Source of the DNA: Coxiellaceae bacterium UBA6002
GTDB taxonomy: Bacteria > Pseudomonadota > Gammaproteobacteria > UBA6002
NCBI GenBank assembly: GCA_002429595.1
Contig: DJAM01000041.1
Span: forward strand, 1-21,678
DNA length: 21,678 bases
Direction: 5' to 3'
A program made the translations under genes and the position numbers. A model generated the notes under the pieces. The model was given only the letters and a program-made list of their open reading frames with translations. It ran no database searches and had not been told where the DNA came from. Below are positions 1-8,066 of this stretch, one piece after another; position 1 is the first letter of the stretch; the number at the start of each line of letters is the position of its first letter.

Positions 1-81
1 GACGGTAGACGTTTTTTTGTCCTGTCCAAAGCGTAAGATTAATTTAATAAATGTTGGCTAAGATAACACCATTATCTGATT

Positions 82-87
82 TAGGAG
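82..87 (+). promoter_or_regulatory. Shine-Dalgarno site that decides the start of the first gene
   Basis: TAGGAG lies 8 bases before the ATG at 96. The earlier in-frame ATG at 51 has only an AT-rich leader with no purine-rich site. The ATG at 96 is therefore the better start, although it shortens the reading frame by 15 codons. Confidence 0.6.
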
Positions 88-95
88 TTGCTATC

Positions 96-1031
96 ATGCC
101 TTATATTGACGAAATGAAGATCGATGCAGTCAAAACTTTACCTGCAGGTTCTATCTTGGTCATTCGCTCGGATACCTCAAAATTGAGCCATATACCAGAA
201 GGTGTGATAGTTAAATTATCGGATAGCCCTCCAAATGTATTACGAGCTTTACCTCCTTATTTATCTGAGATACGTGTCTCATGTTCTACACCGGTTAACA
301 CAATTGGTAGTATCCCCGAAGACAAGATAGTTAGTGTTGATTCTTGGTTACTGCCAAAACAAATTGCAGCCATAAAATCAAAAACCATACTTCTATTCAA
401 GGAATTGGATCAGAAAGATATTGATAACTTAATTTCGAATTTGACGATTAAAGAAATTATTTTCTCGCTATCGACTCCTCAGAACGTGGTTGCAAAGTTG
501 ATCGATCAGATACGTCAAGGACTTAAAGAACACCATAAGACTAAAGGTGCTAGAGATTTAGTAATCAAAAATCCATTAGAACCTGAAATAGTCAGTGTTG
601 CTAATGTCCGACCAGTTATATCAGCAGAAGATGATAGGGGAAGGCTGGTTGAGCAGAATAAAGCGCTAGCTGCTCAAAACGCTTTATTGCAGTTACAATT
701 AAATGCTGCACAGCAAGTAGCGTCACGGCTGACTCAGCAACCACCGCAGGCAGCAGTGTCAAAATTGTATCCTGGAAGGTCAATAGGACAAATTAACAAA
801 AGGTGGGCAATGGATGGTTTGAGGGAAGAAAATGAGAGGCTAAAGAAAGCCTTAACTCAGGCAACTCTTGAGAAGAATCTGGCAGAGGCAGAAGTTCGAA
901 GATATTCAGAGGCCATTTTTGAAGGTTCGGCAATAAGCGTATTAAGTACATTGCTAAGGCCCAATTTAGCATTGCCAGAAGCGCCACAACCTGACGCAGA
1001 AACTGAAAGTTCGCCCAGATTAGGGTCATAA
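96..1031 (+). CDS. Unrecognised protein with degenerate LRR-like repeats and C-terminal coiled coils
   Basis: I do not recognise this protein. From the ATG at 96 it has 311 residues; an in-frame ATG at 51 would give 326. Numbering from the longer form, residues 30-150 fall into about six units of 19-21 residues. Each has a short hydrophobic strand (ILVIRSD, VIVKLSD, EIRVSCS, KIVSVDS, TILLFKE, EIIFSLS) followed by a loop ending in LP, IP or a similar step. This resembles a worn LPX-type bacterial leucine-rich repeat. Residues about 193-228 and 255-290 are rich in E, K, Q, A and L in heptad-like spacing and probably form coiled coils. The tail is Pro/Glu rich. There is no signal peptide or membrane segment, so it is probably cytosolic or secreted by a non-Sec route. 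It precedes another unknown gene and fimV on the same strand. An effector role is possible but not shown. Confidence 0.6.
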   Translation: MPYIDEMKIDAVKTLPAGSILVIRSDTSKLSHIPEGVIVKLSDSPPNVLRALPPYLSEIRVSCSTPVNTIGSIPEDKIVSVDSWLLPKQIAAIKSKTILLFKELDQKDIDNLISNLTIKEIIFSLSTPQNVVAKLIDQIRQGLKEHHKTKGARDLVIKNPLEPEIVSVANVRPVISAEDDRGRLVEQNKALAAQNALLQLQLNAAQQVASRLTQQPPQAAVSKLYPGRSIGQINKRWAMDGLREENERLKKALTQATLEKNLAEAEVRRYSEAIFEGSAISVLSTLLRPNLALPEAPQPDAETESSPRLGS

Positions 1032-1056
1032 ATGCTGTGGCATTTAAGAATTTTTT
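1029..1056 (+). terminator. Weak candidate terminator after the first gene
   Basis: TAAATGC (1029-1035) and GCATTTA (1040-1046) form a perfect 7-bp stem with a TGTG loop. AGAA and then six T follow. The stem is AT-rich and the T-run starts 4 bases after it, so this is at best a weak intrinsic terminator. The stem overlaps the stop codon of the upstream gene. Confidence 0.3.
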
Positions 1057-1107
1057 AATAATCCTCTGATATATTTATATATAGATTAATCTTTTTTGGG
1101 CGCGTCA

Positions 1108-1392
1108 ATGGCACAATATTCCATAGATGACATTGTTAAAACAGTTCTCAGAGTTCCTTTTGACTTAGGTCCTGCTGCCACGCAACTTTTCGTCAATGCT
1201 TGTCAAGCGTATTTCCATGCTCGTGCCGATCGCTATATGAAGCAAAGATTAGCTGAAGAGCGACAGCCAGCAGCGACATCCGCTAGGGCAAAACCTGATA
1301 TTCCGCCATTCTTAAGGGCTGATAAAGACGCTAACCTAACTGGGTTGGACACAGAAGACAAGCCCCAAATTAAACCTAAGTTTCATTCTTAA
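1108..1392 (+). CDS. Small unrecognised protein
   Basis: This is a 94-residue reading frame from the ATG at 1108; an in-frame TTG at 1096 would add four residues. I do not recognise it. The N-terminal half (about residues 1-55) is predicted helical, with a short hydrophobic stretch around LGPAATQLFVNACQAYF that looks amphipathic rather than membrane-spanning. The C-terminal half is polar and Pro/Lys/Asp rich and is probably disordered. There is no strong ribosome site (only GGGCG upstream), which lowers confidence. It lies between an unknown LRR-like gene and fimV, all on the plus strand, with about 70 bases on either side, so it is probably its own short unit. Confidence 0.45.
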   Translation: MAQYSIDDIVKTVLRVPFDLGPAATQLFVNACQAYFHARADRYMKQRLAEERQPAATSARAKPDIPPFLRADKDANLTGLDTEDKPQIKPKFHS

Positions 1393-1463
1393 TTCTTATT
1401 CTCACTAGAAGATTTCATTTTAATACTTTATGATTTACCACCTCTTCCTAGGAGTAAGTCACA

Positions 1464-2471
1464 TTGAAAAAGATTTTCTATGGCATGTTGTTATTGCCGC
1501 TTGTGGTCACGCCGGTTCTGGCTAACTCGAATCGTCCAGTTTACGGTCCAACTCTGCAAAATGAGCATCTTTATCGAATCGCCTTACGAGTGCGACCAAG
1601 CCGTAATTTGACTGTTCAGCAGGTAATGATTGCACTTCTGAATGAAAATCCTAATGCCTTTACAAAATCTAATATTAATTTTTTGAAATCAGGTTTCCGG
1701 CTTGTCATTCCTGATGAATCCCAGATCGCGAAAATCGCCCCTAAAATCGCTTGGGAGCAGGTCGATCAGCAAAATAAGGCTTGGACTCAAGGTGGGGAGC
1801 TCTTGGCTGATCAAACTAAAATGGCGCCAGTTCAAGAATCACACGAACAGCTAGCTACCACCGAGACGCGCCCGTTCACTGCATTTTTTGACATTGCCAG
1901 CCATCGGTTCAATCCTGAGGTTGAAACCACGATGACCAGCCTAAGCACGACTAATTCTGACCAGATAGCAACTTTAGTCGAAAATACTGCGCGGTTTGAG
2001 CAGCAGACTACTGCTGAATTAGCGAGTTTGAAGCAACATAATCAAGCGTTAGAGACAAAGGTCGCGCAACTTAATGAGCAACTAAAGACGATGAGTTATC
2101 ACTTTATCCAGCTTAGTACCTATATCAAGAATCAAGATACTGGTTACGGTCAAGCTGTGCTCAAAAACCTGAAAGAGTATGGTTGGAGTTTGGGGGGAAG
2201 TTTACTAGCATTGGCTTTACTGCTTTGGGCATATATCGGAATTGGTAAAAATCGCAGTACCTCGAAAAAGGATAAGGCAGAACATGATGAATATGATTTT
2301 CTCCAAGGCAAAGAAAGTATCCCAACTAAATTAGATTTAGCTCGAGCTTATATCGATATGGGCGACGATTATTCTGCACAATCAACTTTGAAAGATGTGT
2401 TACAAAAAGGTGATGAAAATCAACAGCAAATAGCTAGAGACTTAATGGCGAAGTTGAATTTGGCACTATGA
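1464..2471 (+). CDS. fimV: FimV-like inner-membrane protein, short form
   Basis: FimV proteins are polar inner-membrane organisers that bind peptidoglycan through a LysM-like region and support type IV pilus assembly, cAMP signalling and polarity in Pseudomonas and relatives. Seen here: a signal-like N-terminus (residues 1-20, ending VLA), then the FimV N-terminal motif at about 27-84 (YGPTLQNEHLYRIALRVRP, VQQVMIALLNENPNAF, INFLKSG, LVIPD). Further along are a coiled coil at about 165-212, one membrane segment at about 242-261, and the FimV C-terminal TPR-like domain at about 288-332 (LDLARAYIDMGD, QQIARDLMAKL). The start is TTG, supported by AGGAG 9 bases upstream. At 335 residues it is much shorter than the 900-residue Pseudomonas form: the acidic middle is missing but both ends are kept. 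It overlaps truA by four bases (ATGA), so the two are probably co-transcribed. Confidence 0.9.
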   Translation: MKKIFYGMLLLPLVVTPVLANSNRPVYGPTLQNEHLYRIALRVRPSRNLTVQQVMIALLNENPNAFTKSNINFLKSGFRLVIPDESQIAKIAPKIAWEQVDQQNKAWTQGGELLADQTKMAPVQESHEQLATTETRPFTAFFDIASHRFNPEVETTMTSLSTTNSDQIATLVENTARFEQQTTAELASLKQHNQALETKVAQLNEQLKTMSYHFIQLSTYIKNQDTGYGQAVLKNLKEYGWSLGGSLLALALLLWAYIGIGKNRSTSKKDKAEHDEYDFLQGKESIPTKLDLARAYIDMGDDYSAQSTLKDVLQKGDENQQQIARDLMAKLNLAL

Positions 2472-3265
2472 GAATCGTTGCAGGGGTCGAGTATAATGGC
2501 AATAAGTTCCATGGCTGGCAATCCCAAGACGATGTCATCACTATTCAAACGACACTTGAACATGCTTTAAGCAAAGTTGCCGACGACACTATTAAAATTT
2601 TTTGTGCTGGTCGTACCGATCGTGGCGTTCATGCCACAAATCAAGTCATTCATTTTGATACTCAGGCAGATCGCAAAGAAATCGCATGGTTGCTTGGCGC
2701 GAATACTTATTTACCTGGCGCAATCAGTATTCAGTGGGTGAGAACTATGCAGGATCAGGAGTTTCACGCGCGCTTCTCAGCTTTGTCACGACGCTATCAA
2801 TACCTCATTTACAATCACCCAGTGAGATCTTCGCTATTTTGTGGCACGACGACCTGGGTTAATCACCCTCTAAATGAAGTTGAGATGCAAAAAGCGACGC
2901 AGTGTTTAATAGGAGAGCATGACTTCAGTTCGTTTCGAAGTGCACAGTGTCAATCCCGCACAGCTTTTCGGCATATTTATGCTATGAATGTTACAAGAAT
3001 CGGTAAATTAGTGGTGATCGATATTGTTGCAAATAGTTTCCTTCATCATATGGTTCGCAATATCGCGGGTGTTTTGATTGAAATAGGTCAGGGCAGAAAA
3101 GGTTACGATTGGTGTCAAGAAGTCTTATTAGCTAAAGATCGAACTTATGGAGGTAAAACAGCTGCGCCTTCAGGACTTTACCTGACTGGAGTTCGTTATG
3201 CCGATCAATATACGCTACCTTGTGATTTTAAAAGCCCTTTAAACTATTGGGGGGAACATGCTTAG
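2468..3265 (+). CDS. truA: tRNA pseudouridine(38-40) synthase TruA
   Basis: TruA isomerises uridines 38, 39 and 40 in the anticodon arm of many tRNAs to pseudouridine. The 265 residues match the usual length. The start reads RIVAGVEYNGNKFHGWQSQ, the family N-terminus. The catalytic motif is CAGRTDRGVHATNQV, with the nucleophilic Asp at residue 51. Later family motifs are FHARFSALSRRYQYLI and SFLHHMVRNIAGVLIEIGQG. The ATG lies inside the fimV stop (ATGA), and the 3' end overlaps trpF by 8 bases, giving tight translational coupling in the fimV-purF run. Nothing is unusual about the protein. Confidence 0.97.
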   Translation: MRIVAGVEYNGNKFHGWQSQDDVITIQTTLEHALSKVADDTIKIFCAGRTDRGVHATNQVIHFDTQADRKEIAWLLGANTYLPGAISIQWVRTMQDQEFHARFSALSRRYQYLIYNHPVRSSLFCGTTTWVNHPLNEVEMQKATQCLIGEHDFSSFRSAQCQSRTAFRHIYAMNVTRIGKLVVIDIVANSFLHHMVRNIAGVLIEIGQGRKGYDWCQEVLLAKDRTYGGKTAAPSGLYLTGVRYADQYTLPCDFKSPLNYWGEHA

Positions 3266-3899
3266 TGCTAATCGAATCAGAGTAAAATTTTGCGGCATGA
3301 CTAATATTGAGGATGCCCTTGTGGCAGCAGAATTAGGTGCAGATGCCATCGGCTTGATTTTTCATGCGCAAAGCCCTCGTCATATTGGCACCAAAGAGGC
3401 CTTGGAGATTTGTCAACACCTACCACCATTTATTACCAAAGTTGGGGTATTTGTCGACCAATCTGCGGAGTTCATCGCAAATATCCTTAAATTGGTTCCT
3501 TTAGATGTGTTGCAATTTCACGGCAAAGAGCCGCATTATTACTGCCATGGTTTTAATCGACCTTATATCAAAGCGATTGCGGTAGGGGATGAACAACTGT
3601 CTAGTGACATCGAAGAACTCTATCCTGATGCAGCTGCTTTTTTGTTTGATACAGCACATTGTAGTTTGCCTGGCGGTAGTGGCCAAACGTTTGATTGGAC
3701 TAAGTTGCCGACTAATTTAACTAAGCCATTTATTTTGGCAGGTGGTTTAACTGTAGATAATGTTGCAAACGCTATAGCTTCAGTGAGGCCCTATGCGATA
3801 GATGTGGTTTCGGGGGTTGAACGCTCTAAAGGGCTAAAAGACCCTGAAAAAATGAAGTTTTTTATGAATACGGTAATGGATTATTATAGACACTCGTAA
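3258..3899 (+). CDS. trpF: Phosphoribosylanthranilate isomerase TrpF
   Basis: TrpF converts phosphoribosylanthranilate to the carboxyphenylamino-deoxyribulose phosphate in tryptophan synthesis, on a TIM barrel. The general-base Cys is C12 in VKFCGMT, and the general-acid Asp is D131 in LFDTAHC. The phosphate-binding loops are GGSGQTFDW (about 139-147) and ILAGGLTVDNV, and the last strand motif is AIDVVSGVE. The length of 213 is typical. It overlaps truA by 8 bases. In many gammaproteobacteria trpB and trpA follow directly, but here the next gene is a glycosyltransferase, so no other trp gene is visible. The enzyme itself looks intact. Whether the rest of the pathway exists elsewhere cannot be told from this window. 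Confidence 0.96.
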   Translation: MLSANRIRVKFCGMTNIEDALVAAELGADAIGLIFHAQSPRHIGTKEALEICQHLPPFITKVGVFVDQSAEFIANILKLVPLDVLQFHGKEPHYYCHGFNRPYIKAIAVGDEQLSSDIEELYPDAAAFLFDTAHCSLPGGSGQTFDWTKLPTNLTKPFILAGGLTVDNVANAIASVRPYAIDVVSGVERSKGLKDPEKMKFFMNTVMDYYRHS

Positions 3900-3943
3900 T
3901 ATCATGTTCGATGGCCCAATTTGACTCAAAAAAGAACGCTGTG

Positions 3944-5041
3944 ATGCATACAATTTTATTTACTGGTGGTGGCTCTGCAGGTCACGTAACGCCTAACATC
4001 GCTATTATTCAGGCTTTCCAACGAAGTGGCTGGAAGGTGCATTATGCTGGCTCTAAGCATGGTATCGAAAATGATATTATTAAACGCTTGGGAGTGGACT
4101 ACTATAGTATTGCAACTGGCAAATTGCGTCGCTACTTTAGCTGGCGAACCTTTGTTGAACCATTCGCCGTATTATTGGGAATTTATCAAGCAGTTCGATT
4201 ATGTTGGAAGCTAAAGCCAGACGTTATCTTCTCAAAAGGCGGGTTTGTCGCTTTTCCGATCGTGTTTGGTGGCTGGTTAAATAGAATACCTGTCGTCATC
4301 CATGAGTCGGATCTTACGCCTGGACTTGCTAACCGCTTGAGCTTCCCGTTTGCGTCGAAAGTTTTTGTTAGTTTCGACGATAGTCAACGCAATGTCCCCG
4401 CTAAAAAAATTTTAGTGACTGGCAACCCTATACGTGAATCATTGCTTCAGGGGAAAAAAGAACGCGGGCTTGCGCTGTGTCGTTTTAATGATAAAGATCC
4501 TGTTCTGCTTATCGTTGGAGGAGGGCTGGGTGCCTTACGGATTAATCAAACTGTGAGAGCAATCCTGCCGCAGCTACTTGAAACGTTCCAAGTTGCGCAT
4601 GTCTGCGGTAAAGGAAAAGTAGATAGTGCAGTTCCCGATAATGATCGTTATCGCCAATTTGAATATATTGATGAGGAATTAGCAGATTTATTTGCTTGTA
4701 GTGATTTGGTTCTCTCTAGAGCGGGTTCTAATTCGTTGTATGAGTTATTGCGACTGCAAAAACCTCATTTGGTCATTCCGTTATCTAGACGGGCAAGTCG
4801 AGGCGATCAAATCATCAATGCCAATTTTTTTGCACGACTTGGTTTAACTAAAGTACTTTACGAAGAAAATTTAACTCCAGACACTTTATTGCAATCCATT
4901 TTGAAAGCTTATGCTAATAAAAATGATCAGCAACAACGGTTGGCAAGTTATATCCTGCCGGAAAGCAATAAAATTATTTACGAAGAATTGGTACGTATTG
5001 CCAGTGGTGATGCAGATCAATTGCAAAAGGATAGCTTATGA
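3944..5041 (+). CDS. murG: MurG-like UDP-GlcNAc:lipid I glycosyltransferase of the second (Firmicutes-like) type
   Basis: MurG adds GlcNAc to lipid I to make lipid II, the last cytoplasmic step of peptidoglycan precursor synthesis, at the inner face of the membrane. The N-terminal glycine loop is GGGSAGHVTPN. It is followed by IHESDLTPGLANRLS, VTGNPIRESLL, the nucleotide-domain loop GGGLGALRINQ, and SRAGSNSLYELL with ASRGDQIINA near the C-terminus. I recall this motif set from the MurG proteins of Clostridium and the extra MurG of the Bacillus cereus group. The E. coli type instead reads GGTGGHVFPGLA. I chose the ATG at 3944 because family members begin two or three residues before ILFTGGG; the in-frame ATG at 3911 adds 11 unconserved residues. 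The stop overlaps the accD start (ATGA). Its place after trpF, outside any mur cluster, suggests a second or acquired MurG. The exact acceptor is inferred. Confidence 0.85.
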   Translation: MHTILFTGGGSAGHVTPNIAIIQAFQRSGWKVHYAGSKHGIENDIIKRLGVDYYSIATGKLRRYFSWRTFVEPFAVLLGIYQAVRLCWKLKPDVIFSKGGFVAFPIVFGGWLNRIPVVIHESDLTPGLANRLSFPFASKVFVSFDDSQRNVPAKKILVTGNPIRESLLQGKKERGLALCRFNDKDPVLLIVGGGLGALRINQTVRAILPQLLETFQVAHVCGKGKVDSAVPDNDRYRQFEYIDEELADLFACSDLVLSRAGSNSLYELLRLQKPHLVIPLSRRASRGDQIINANFFARLGLTKVLYEENLTPDTLLQSILKAYANKNDQQQRLASYILPESNKIIYEELVRIASGDADQLQKDSL

Positions 5042-5916
5042 CTTGGCTGAAGAAATTATTTCCTAACAAAATTCGAACTGACTCCAGCGAAAAGAAGGGG
5101 ATACCAGAGGGTATTTGGACCAAATGTCCTGGCTGTGATGCTATTTTATATGCCGCCGAGTTGAGTAAAAATCTTGGCGTTTGTCCAAAATGTAACTTTC
5201 ATACCCGTATCAAGGCGCGAGCGCGCTTAGAAAGCTTTTTAGATCCTGACTCTCGGACTGAATTGGCGGCTGGTATTGGGCCACAAGATCCATTGCGCTT
5301 CAAAGATAGCAAAAAATATAAAGACCGACTTGTGTCTGCCCAGAAAAAATCTGGAGAGAAAGAAGCGCTCATCGTGATGCAAGGCAAGTTATATGGCATG
5401 CCAGTGGTGGCCAGTGCTTTTGAGTTTGACTTTATTGGTGGTTCAATGGGTAGTGCGGTGGGTGAGCGCTTCATCCAAGCGGCCACGGCTGCATTGGAAT
5501 CTCGAATGCCATTGATTAATTTTGCTACCAGCGGTGGTGCCCGGATGCAAGAAGGTCTCATTTCATTATTTCAGATGGCTAAGACAAGTGCAGCACTAGC
5601 CAAACTTTCTAAGAAAGGAATTCCTTTTATCTCAGTGCTTACCGATCCAACTACAGGTGGGGTTTCAGCAAGTTTAGCAACGTTGGGAGATGTTATTATA
5701 GCTGAACCTAAAGCGTTAATTGGCTTTGCGGGTCCTCGTGTCATTGAACAAACTGTGCGCGAAAAATTGCCGGAAGGATTTCAACGCAGCGAATTTTTAT
5801 TGGAACATGGCGCTATTGACATGATCATCGATCGCCGTTATTTGCGACCAAGAATTGCGCGAATACTAGCAAAGTTCACAAACCAATACCCTAACGATCT
5901 ACTCGACAGAGAATAG
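5038..5916 (+). CDS. accD: Acetyl-CoA carboxylase carboxyltransferase subunit beta AccD
   Basis: AccD pairs with AccA to move the carboxyl group from carboxybiotin to acetyl-CoA, giving malonyl-CoA for fatty-acid synthesis. The N-terminal zinc ribbon is present as C30-x2-C33 and C49-x2-C52 (TKCPGCDAILY, VCPKCNFH). The crotonase-type core follows, with FIGGSMGSAVGERF, TSGGARMQEG and LTDPTTGGVSAS. The length of 292 is typical. The ATG is in the preceding stop (ATGA), and folC follows after 5 bases. The accD-folC-SPOR-cvpA-purF order is a well-known gammaproteobacterial arrangement. Confidence 0.97.
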   Translation: MTWLKKLFPNKIRTDSSEKKGIPEGIWTKCPGCDAILYAAELSKNLGVCPKCNFHTRIKARARLESFLDPDSRTELAAGIGPQDPLRFKDSKKYKDRLVSAQKKSGEKEALIVMQGKLYGMPVVASAFEFDFIGGSMGSAVGERFIQAATAALESRMPLINFATSGGARMQEGLISLFQMAKTSAALAKLSKKGIPFISVLTDPTTGGVSASLATLGDVIIAEPKALIGFAGPRVIEQTVREKLPEGFQRSEFLLEHGAIDMIIDRRYLRPRIARILAKFTNQYPNDLLDRE

Positions 5917-5921
5917 TGTGA

Positions 5922-7163
5922 ATGCCAACTCTAGAAGCCTGGCTCGATAAAATTGAGACTTTTCACCCGAAGAGTGTAGAGCTAGGGTTAGAGCGTATTG
6001 GGCAATTAGCTAAACAACTACAGATCATCAAATTTGATTGTCCTGTTATTATGATCGGCGGCACCAATGGCAAAGGATCGTCTGTTAAATACCTTGAAAC
6101 GATCTTAGCGTTAAGCGGTTATCGAGTTGGCGCTTATACCTCTCCACATTTACTTGAATTCAACGAACGAATTAGACTCAATAATGCCAATATCTCGAAC
6201 GAATCCTTAGTCGACGCATTCGAAGTCATCGAGAGTGCTCGACAAGATTTGCCTTTGACCTTTTTTGAATTCACCACATTGGCAGCGCTATGGATTTTTA
6301 AACAGGCGCAACTTGACGTTATTTTATTAGAAGCTGGAGTCGGTGGTCGTTTAGATGCAGTCAATATCGTTGATGCTGATCTAGCCATCATTGCCTCGAT
6401 AGATTTAGATCATACTGAATGGCTAGGCAATACCAGAGAAGAGATTGCTTTAGAAAAAGCAGGAATATTTAGATCTGGTTGCAGCGCCGTCATCGGAGAT
6501 GAGCAGCCACCCGTGACGATTATTGATTATGCAAAGCAGCATCAAACCAAGCTCTATCGAGTCAATCACGAATACCGATATTCGGTGGCTGATCACTCTT
6601 GGAGTTTTGAAGATGAAGGCTCATTTTACGAAGAATTGCCGCTACCGATGTTACCTATTCAAAATGCTGCGACGGTATTAAAGGCATTGAATCTATTAGC
6701 AACGCGATTACCGGTTTCAATAGAAAATATTAAAGAAGGTCTCAAGACGGCGAACCTACTTGGTCGCTTTCAAGTAATCGATCAGCCTTACCCGACAATT
6801 CTGGATGTCGCACACAATCCGGCTTCAGCAAGCCTGCTAGCATCAAAGTGTCAGACAGTTAACGAAGAACTTGTTGCGGTAGTTGGAATGTTAGCAGATA
6901 AAGATATTACAAATACTTTAACACCATTCAAATCGGTGATTAAGCACTGGTACTTTGGCAGCCTCCATGTTCCACGTGGTACTCAAGCAACAGAGTTAGC
7001 TTCGAAGCTGGAAAATATTGCTAATCAAAGTTCATATACTTATGATTGTGTGGCTGAAGCATATGAGGCAGCGGGTGCTAACTTAGGCAATCAGCAACGT
7101 ATTTTAGTGTTTGGGTCTTTTTATACAGTATCTAAAATATTGCAGAGAATATTCTATCCATAA
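5922..7163 (+). CDS. folC: Bifunctional folylpolyglutamate synthase/dihydrofolate synthase FolC
   Basis: FolC joins glutamate to dihydropteroate and then extends the polyglutamate tail of folates in an ATP-dependent Mur-ligase-like reaction. The P-loop is GGTNGKGSS at about residues 46-54. The omega-loop region AYTSPHLLEFNERIRLN follows, then EAGVGGRLDAVNI and IDLDHTEWLG (metal and ATP site). In the C-terminal domain LDVAHNPAS and VVGMLADKD are seen. The 413 residues match the family. The gene sits 5 bases after accD. A palindromic repeat begins within a few bases of its stop, so the folC message may end or be processed there. Confidence 0.95.
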   Translation: MPTLEAWLDKIETFHPKSVELGLERIGQLAKQLQIIKFDCPVIMIGGTNGKGSSVKYLETILALSGYRVGAYTSPHLLEFNERIRLNNANISNESLVDAFEVIESARQDLPLTFFEFTTLAALWIFKQAQLDVILLEAGVGGRLDAVNIVDADLAIIASIDLDHTEWLGNTREEIALEKAGIFRSGCSAVIGDEQPPVTIIDYAKQHQTKLYRVNHEYRYSVADHSWSFEDEGSFYEELPLPMLPIQNAATVLKALNLLATRLPVSIENIKEGLKTANLLGRFQVIDQPYPTILDVAHNPASASLLASKCQTVNEELVAVVGMLADKDITNTLTPFKSVIKHWYFGSLHVPRGTQATELASKLENIANQSSYTYDCVAEAYEAAGANLGNQQRILVFGSFYTVSKILQRIFYP

Positions 7164-7165
7164 AT

Positions 7166-7231
7166 CTCCCTCTCCCCCACAAAGTGGGGGAGAGGGTCTG
7201 GGTGAAGCCCTTTTCCGCAAGCGGGAGAGGG
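7166..7231. repeat. REP-like double hairpin between folC and the SPOR gene
   Basis: CCCTCTCCCCCAC (7168-7180) and GTGGGGGAGAGGG (7184-7196) form a perfect 13-bp stem with a 3-base loop. A second, weaker hairpin made of similar sequence follows (7208-7218 against 7221-7231), with two positions that would be G-U pairs in RNA. GC-rich CCCTCTCCC/GGGAGAGGG elements of this shape are scattered between genes of many proteobacteria and often give spurious reading frames. It is far more GC-rich than its surroundings. It could stabilise or end the folC message; there is no T-run in the plus direction. Confidence 0.8.
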
Positions 7232-7289
7232 AATAAAAATATGATGAGTTGAGTTTAGGTTTAGCACTTAGTAAATAAAAGGAGTAGTT

Positions 7290-8066
7290 GTGGCTACACA
7301 ATTAAAACAACGTATTATTGGAATACTCGTACTGCTATTTTTAGCTTTGATCATCCTGCCGTGGTTATTTGGTAGTAATCAACGAGCCGTTTTTGAAGAT
7401 AAGTATGATGCCAAAAATAACTTAGCGAACTTAAAAGCTGGCGAAAGTGATGAGAACTTCATCAAAGAGCCATCTCAACCGACAGTGGCGATAGCCCCAA
7501 GTGAAGCTGCTAATCAGTTTAAAGCTCCAGAAGATCAAGCAGGCATTCCGGAACCCGGAACTACTGATAACACATCAAAAGCCATTCCAGAAGAAGATGA
7601 CGAGTTAATTCAAGGAGAAGATTCAAAACCTCACGCGCAACTTGAATCATCAAAAATAGCGCAAGTTCAAAATAAAGTGATGCACACTGAAGAAGAAAAA
7701 ACACCTCATCCTGCGAAAACTACAACCGCGAAGCATAAAATATCGGAACCCAAAAAACCTAGCTTAGCAAAAATTAAAATTCCTACGCCTAAAGAGACTA
7801 TTAAAATCGCTAAAAAGGCACCTGCTAAGGGCTGGACTATTCAACTGGGTAGCTTCAGTGAAAGCGAAAATGCGCAGCATCTAGTAAAAGAACTCAAACA
7901 AAAAGGCTTTTCTGCATACAGTAAAGTTGGTAAAAATGCCAAAGGCGATGACATTACTAGAGTGTTAGTTGGACCAAATGATAAACATAGTGCATCAGAT
8001 GAAACGCTTTCTAAGATAGAGGAAAGCTTGAAGATTCACGGTGTAATAGTGAAGCCTAGCGTATGA
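7290..8066 (+). CDS. dedD: DedD-like SPOR-domain cell-division protein
   Basis: SPOR proteins bind denuded glycan strands at the division septum, and DedD helps constriction in E. coli. The start is GTG, supported by AAAAGGAG 5 bases upstream. One N-terminal membrane anchor covers about residues 9-28 (GILVLLFLALIILPWLF). A long Lys/Glu/Pro-rich and probably disordered periplasmic linker covers about 30-175. The SPOR domain fills the last 80 residues, beginning GWTIQLGSFSESENA and ending DDITRVLVGPN plus a final helix and strand. The 258 residues are close to the family length. The stop overlaps cvpA (ATGA), the usual folC-dedD-cvpA-purF order. Confidence 0.92.
   Translation: MATQLKQRIIGILVLLFLALIILPWLFGSNQRAVFEDKYDAKNNLANLKAGESDENFIKEPSQPTVAIAPSEAANQFKAPEDQAGIPEPGTTDNTSKAIPEEDDELIQGEDSKPHAQLESSKIAQVQNKVMHTEEEKTPHPAKTTTAKHKISEPKKPSLAKIKIPTPKETIKIAKKAPAKGWTIQLGSFSESENAQHLVKELKQKGFSAYSKVGKNAKGDDITRVLVGPNDKHSASDETLSKIEESLKIHGVIVKPSV

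Noticed and set aside
5199..5561. 120-codon minus-strand frame inside accD
   Set aside because: It is antisense to a strongly conserved gene; its composition is that of a shadow frame.
7168..7196. Perfect hairpin as an intrinsic terminator of folC
   Set aside because: No T-run follows it on the plus strand, and it belongs to a double-hairpin repeat.
7104..7301. 65-codon minus-strand frame with SPRPSPPLCGGEG
   Set aside because: This is the usual false translation of the CCCTCTCCC hairpin repeat and overlaps the ends of two real genes.
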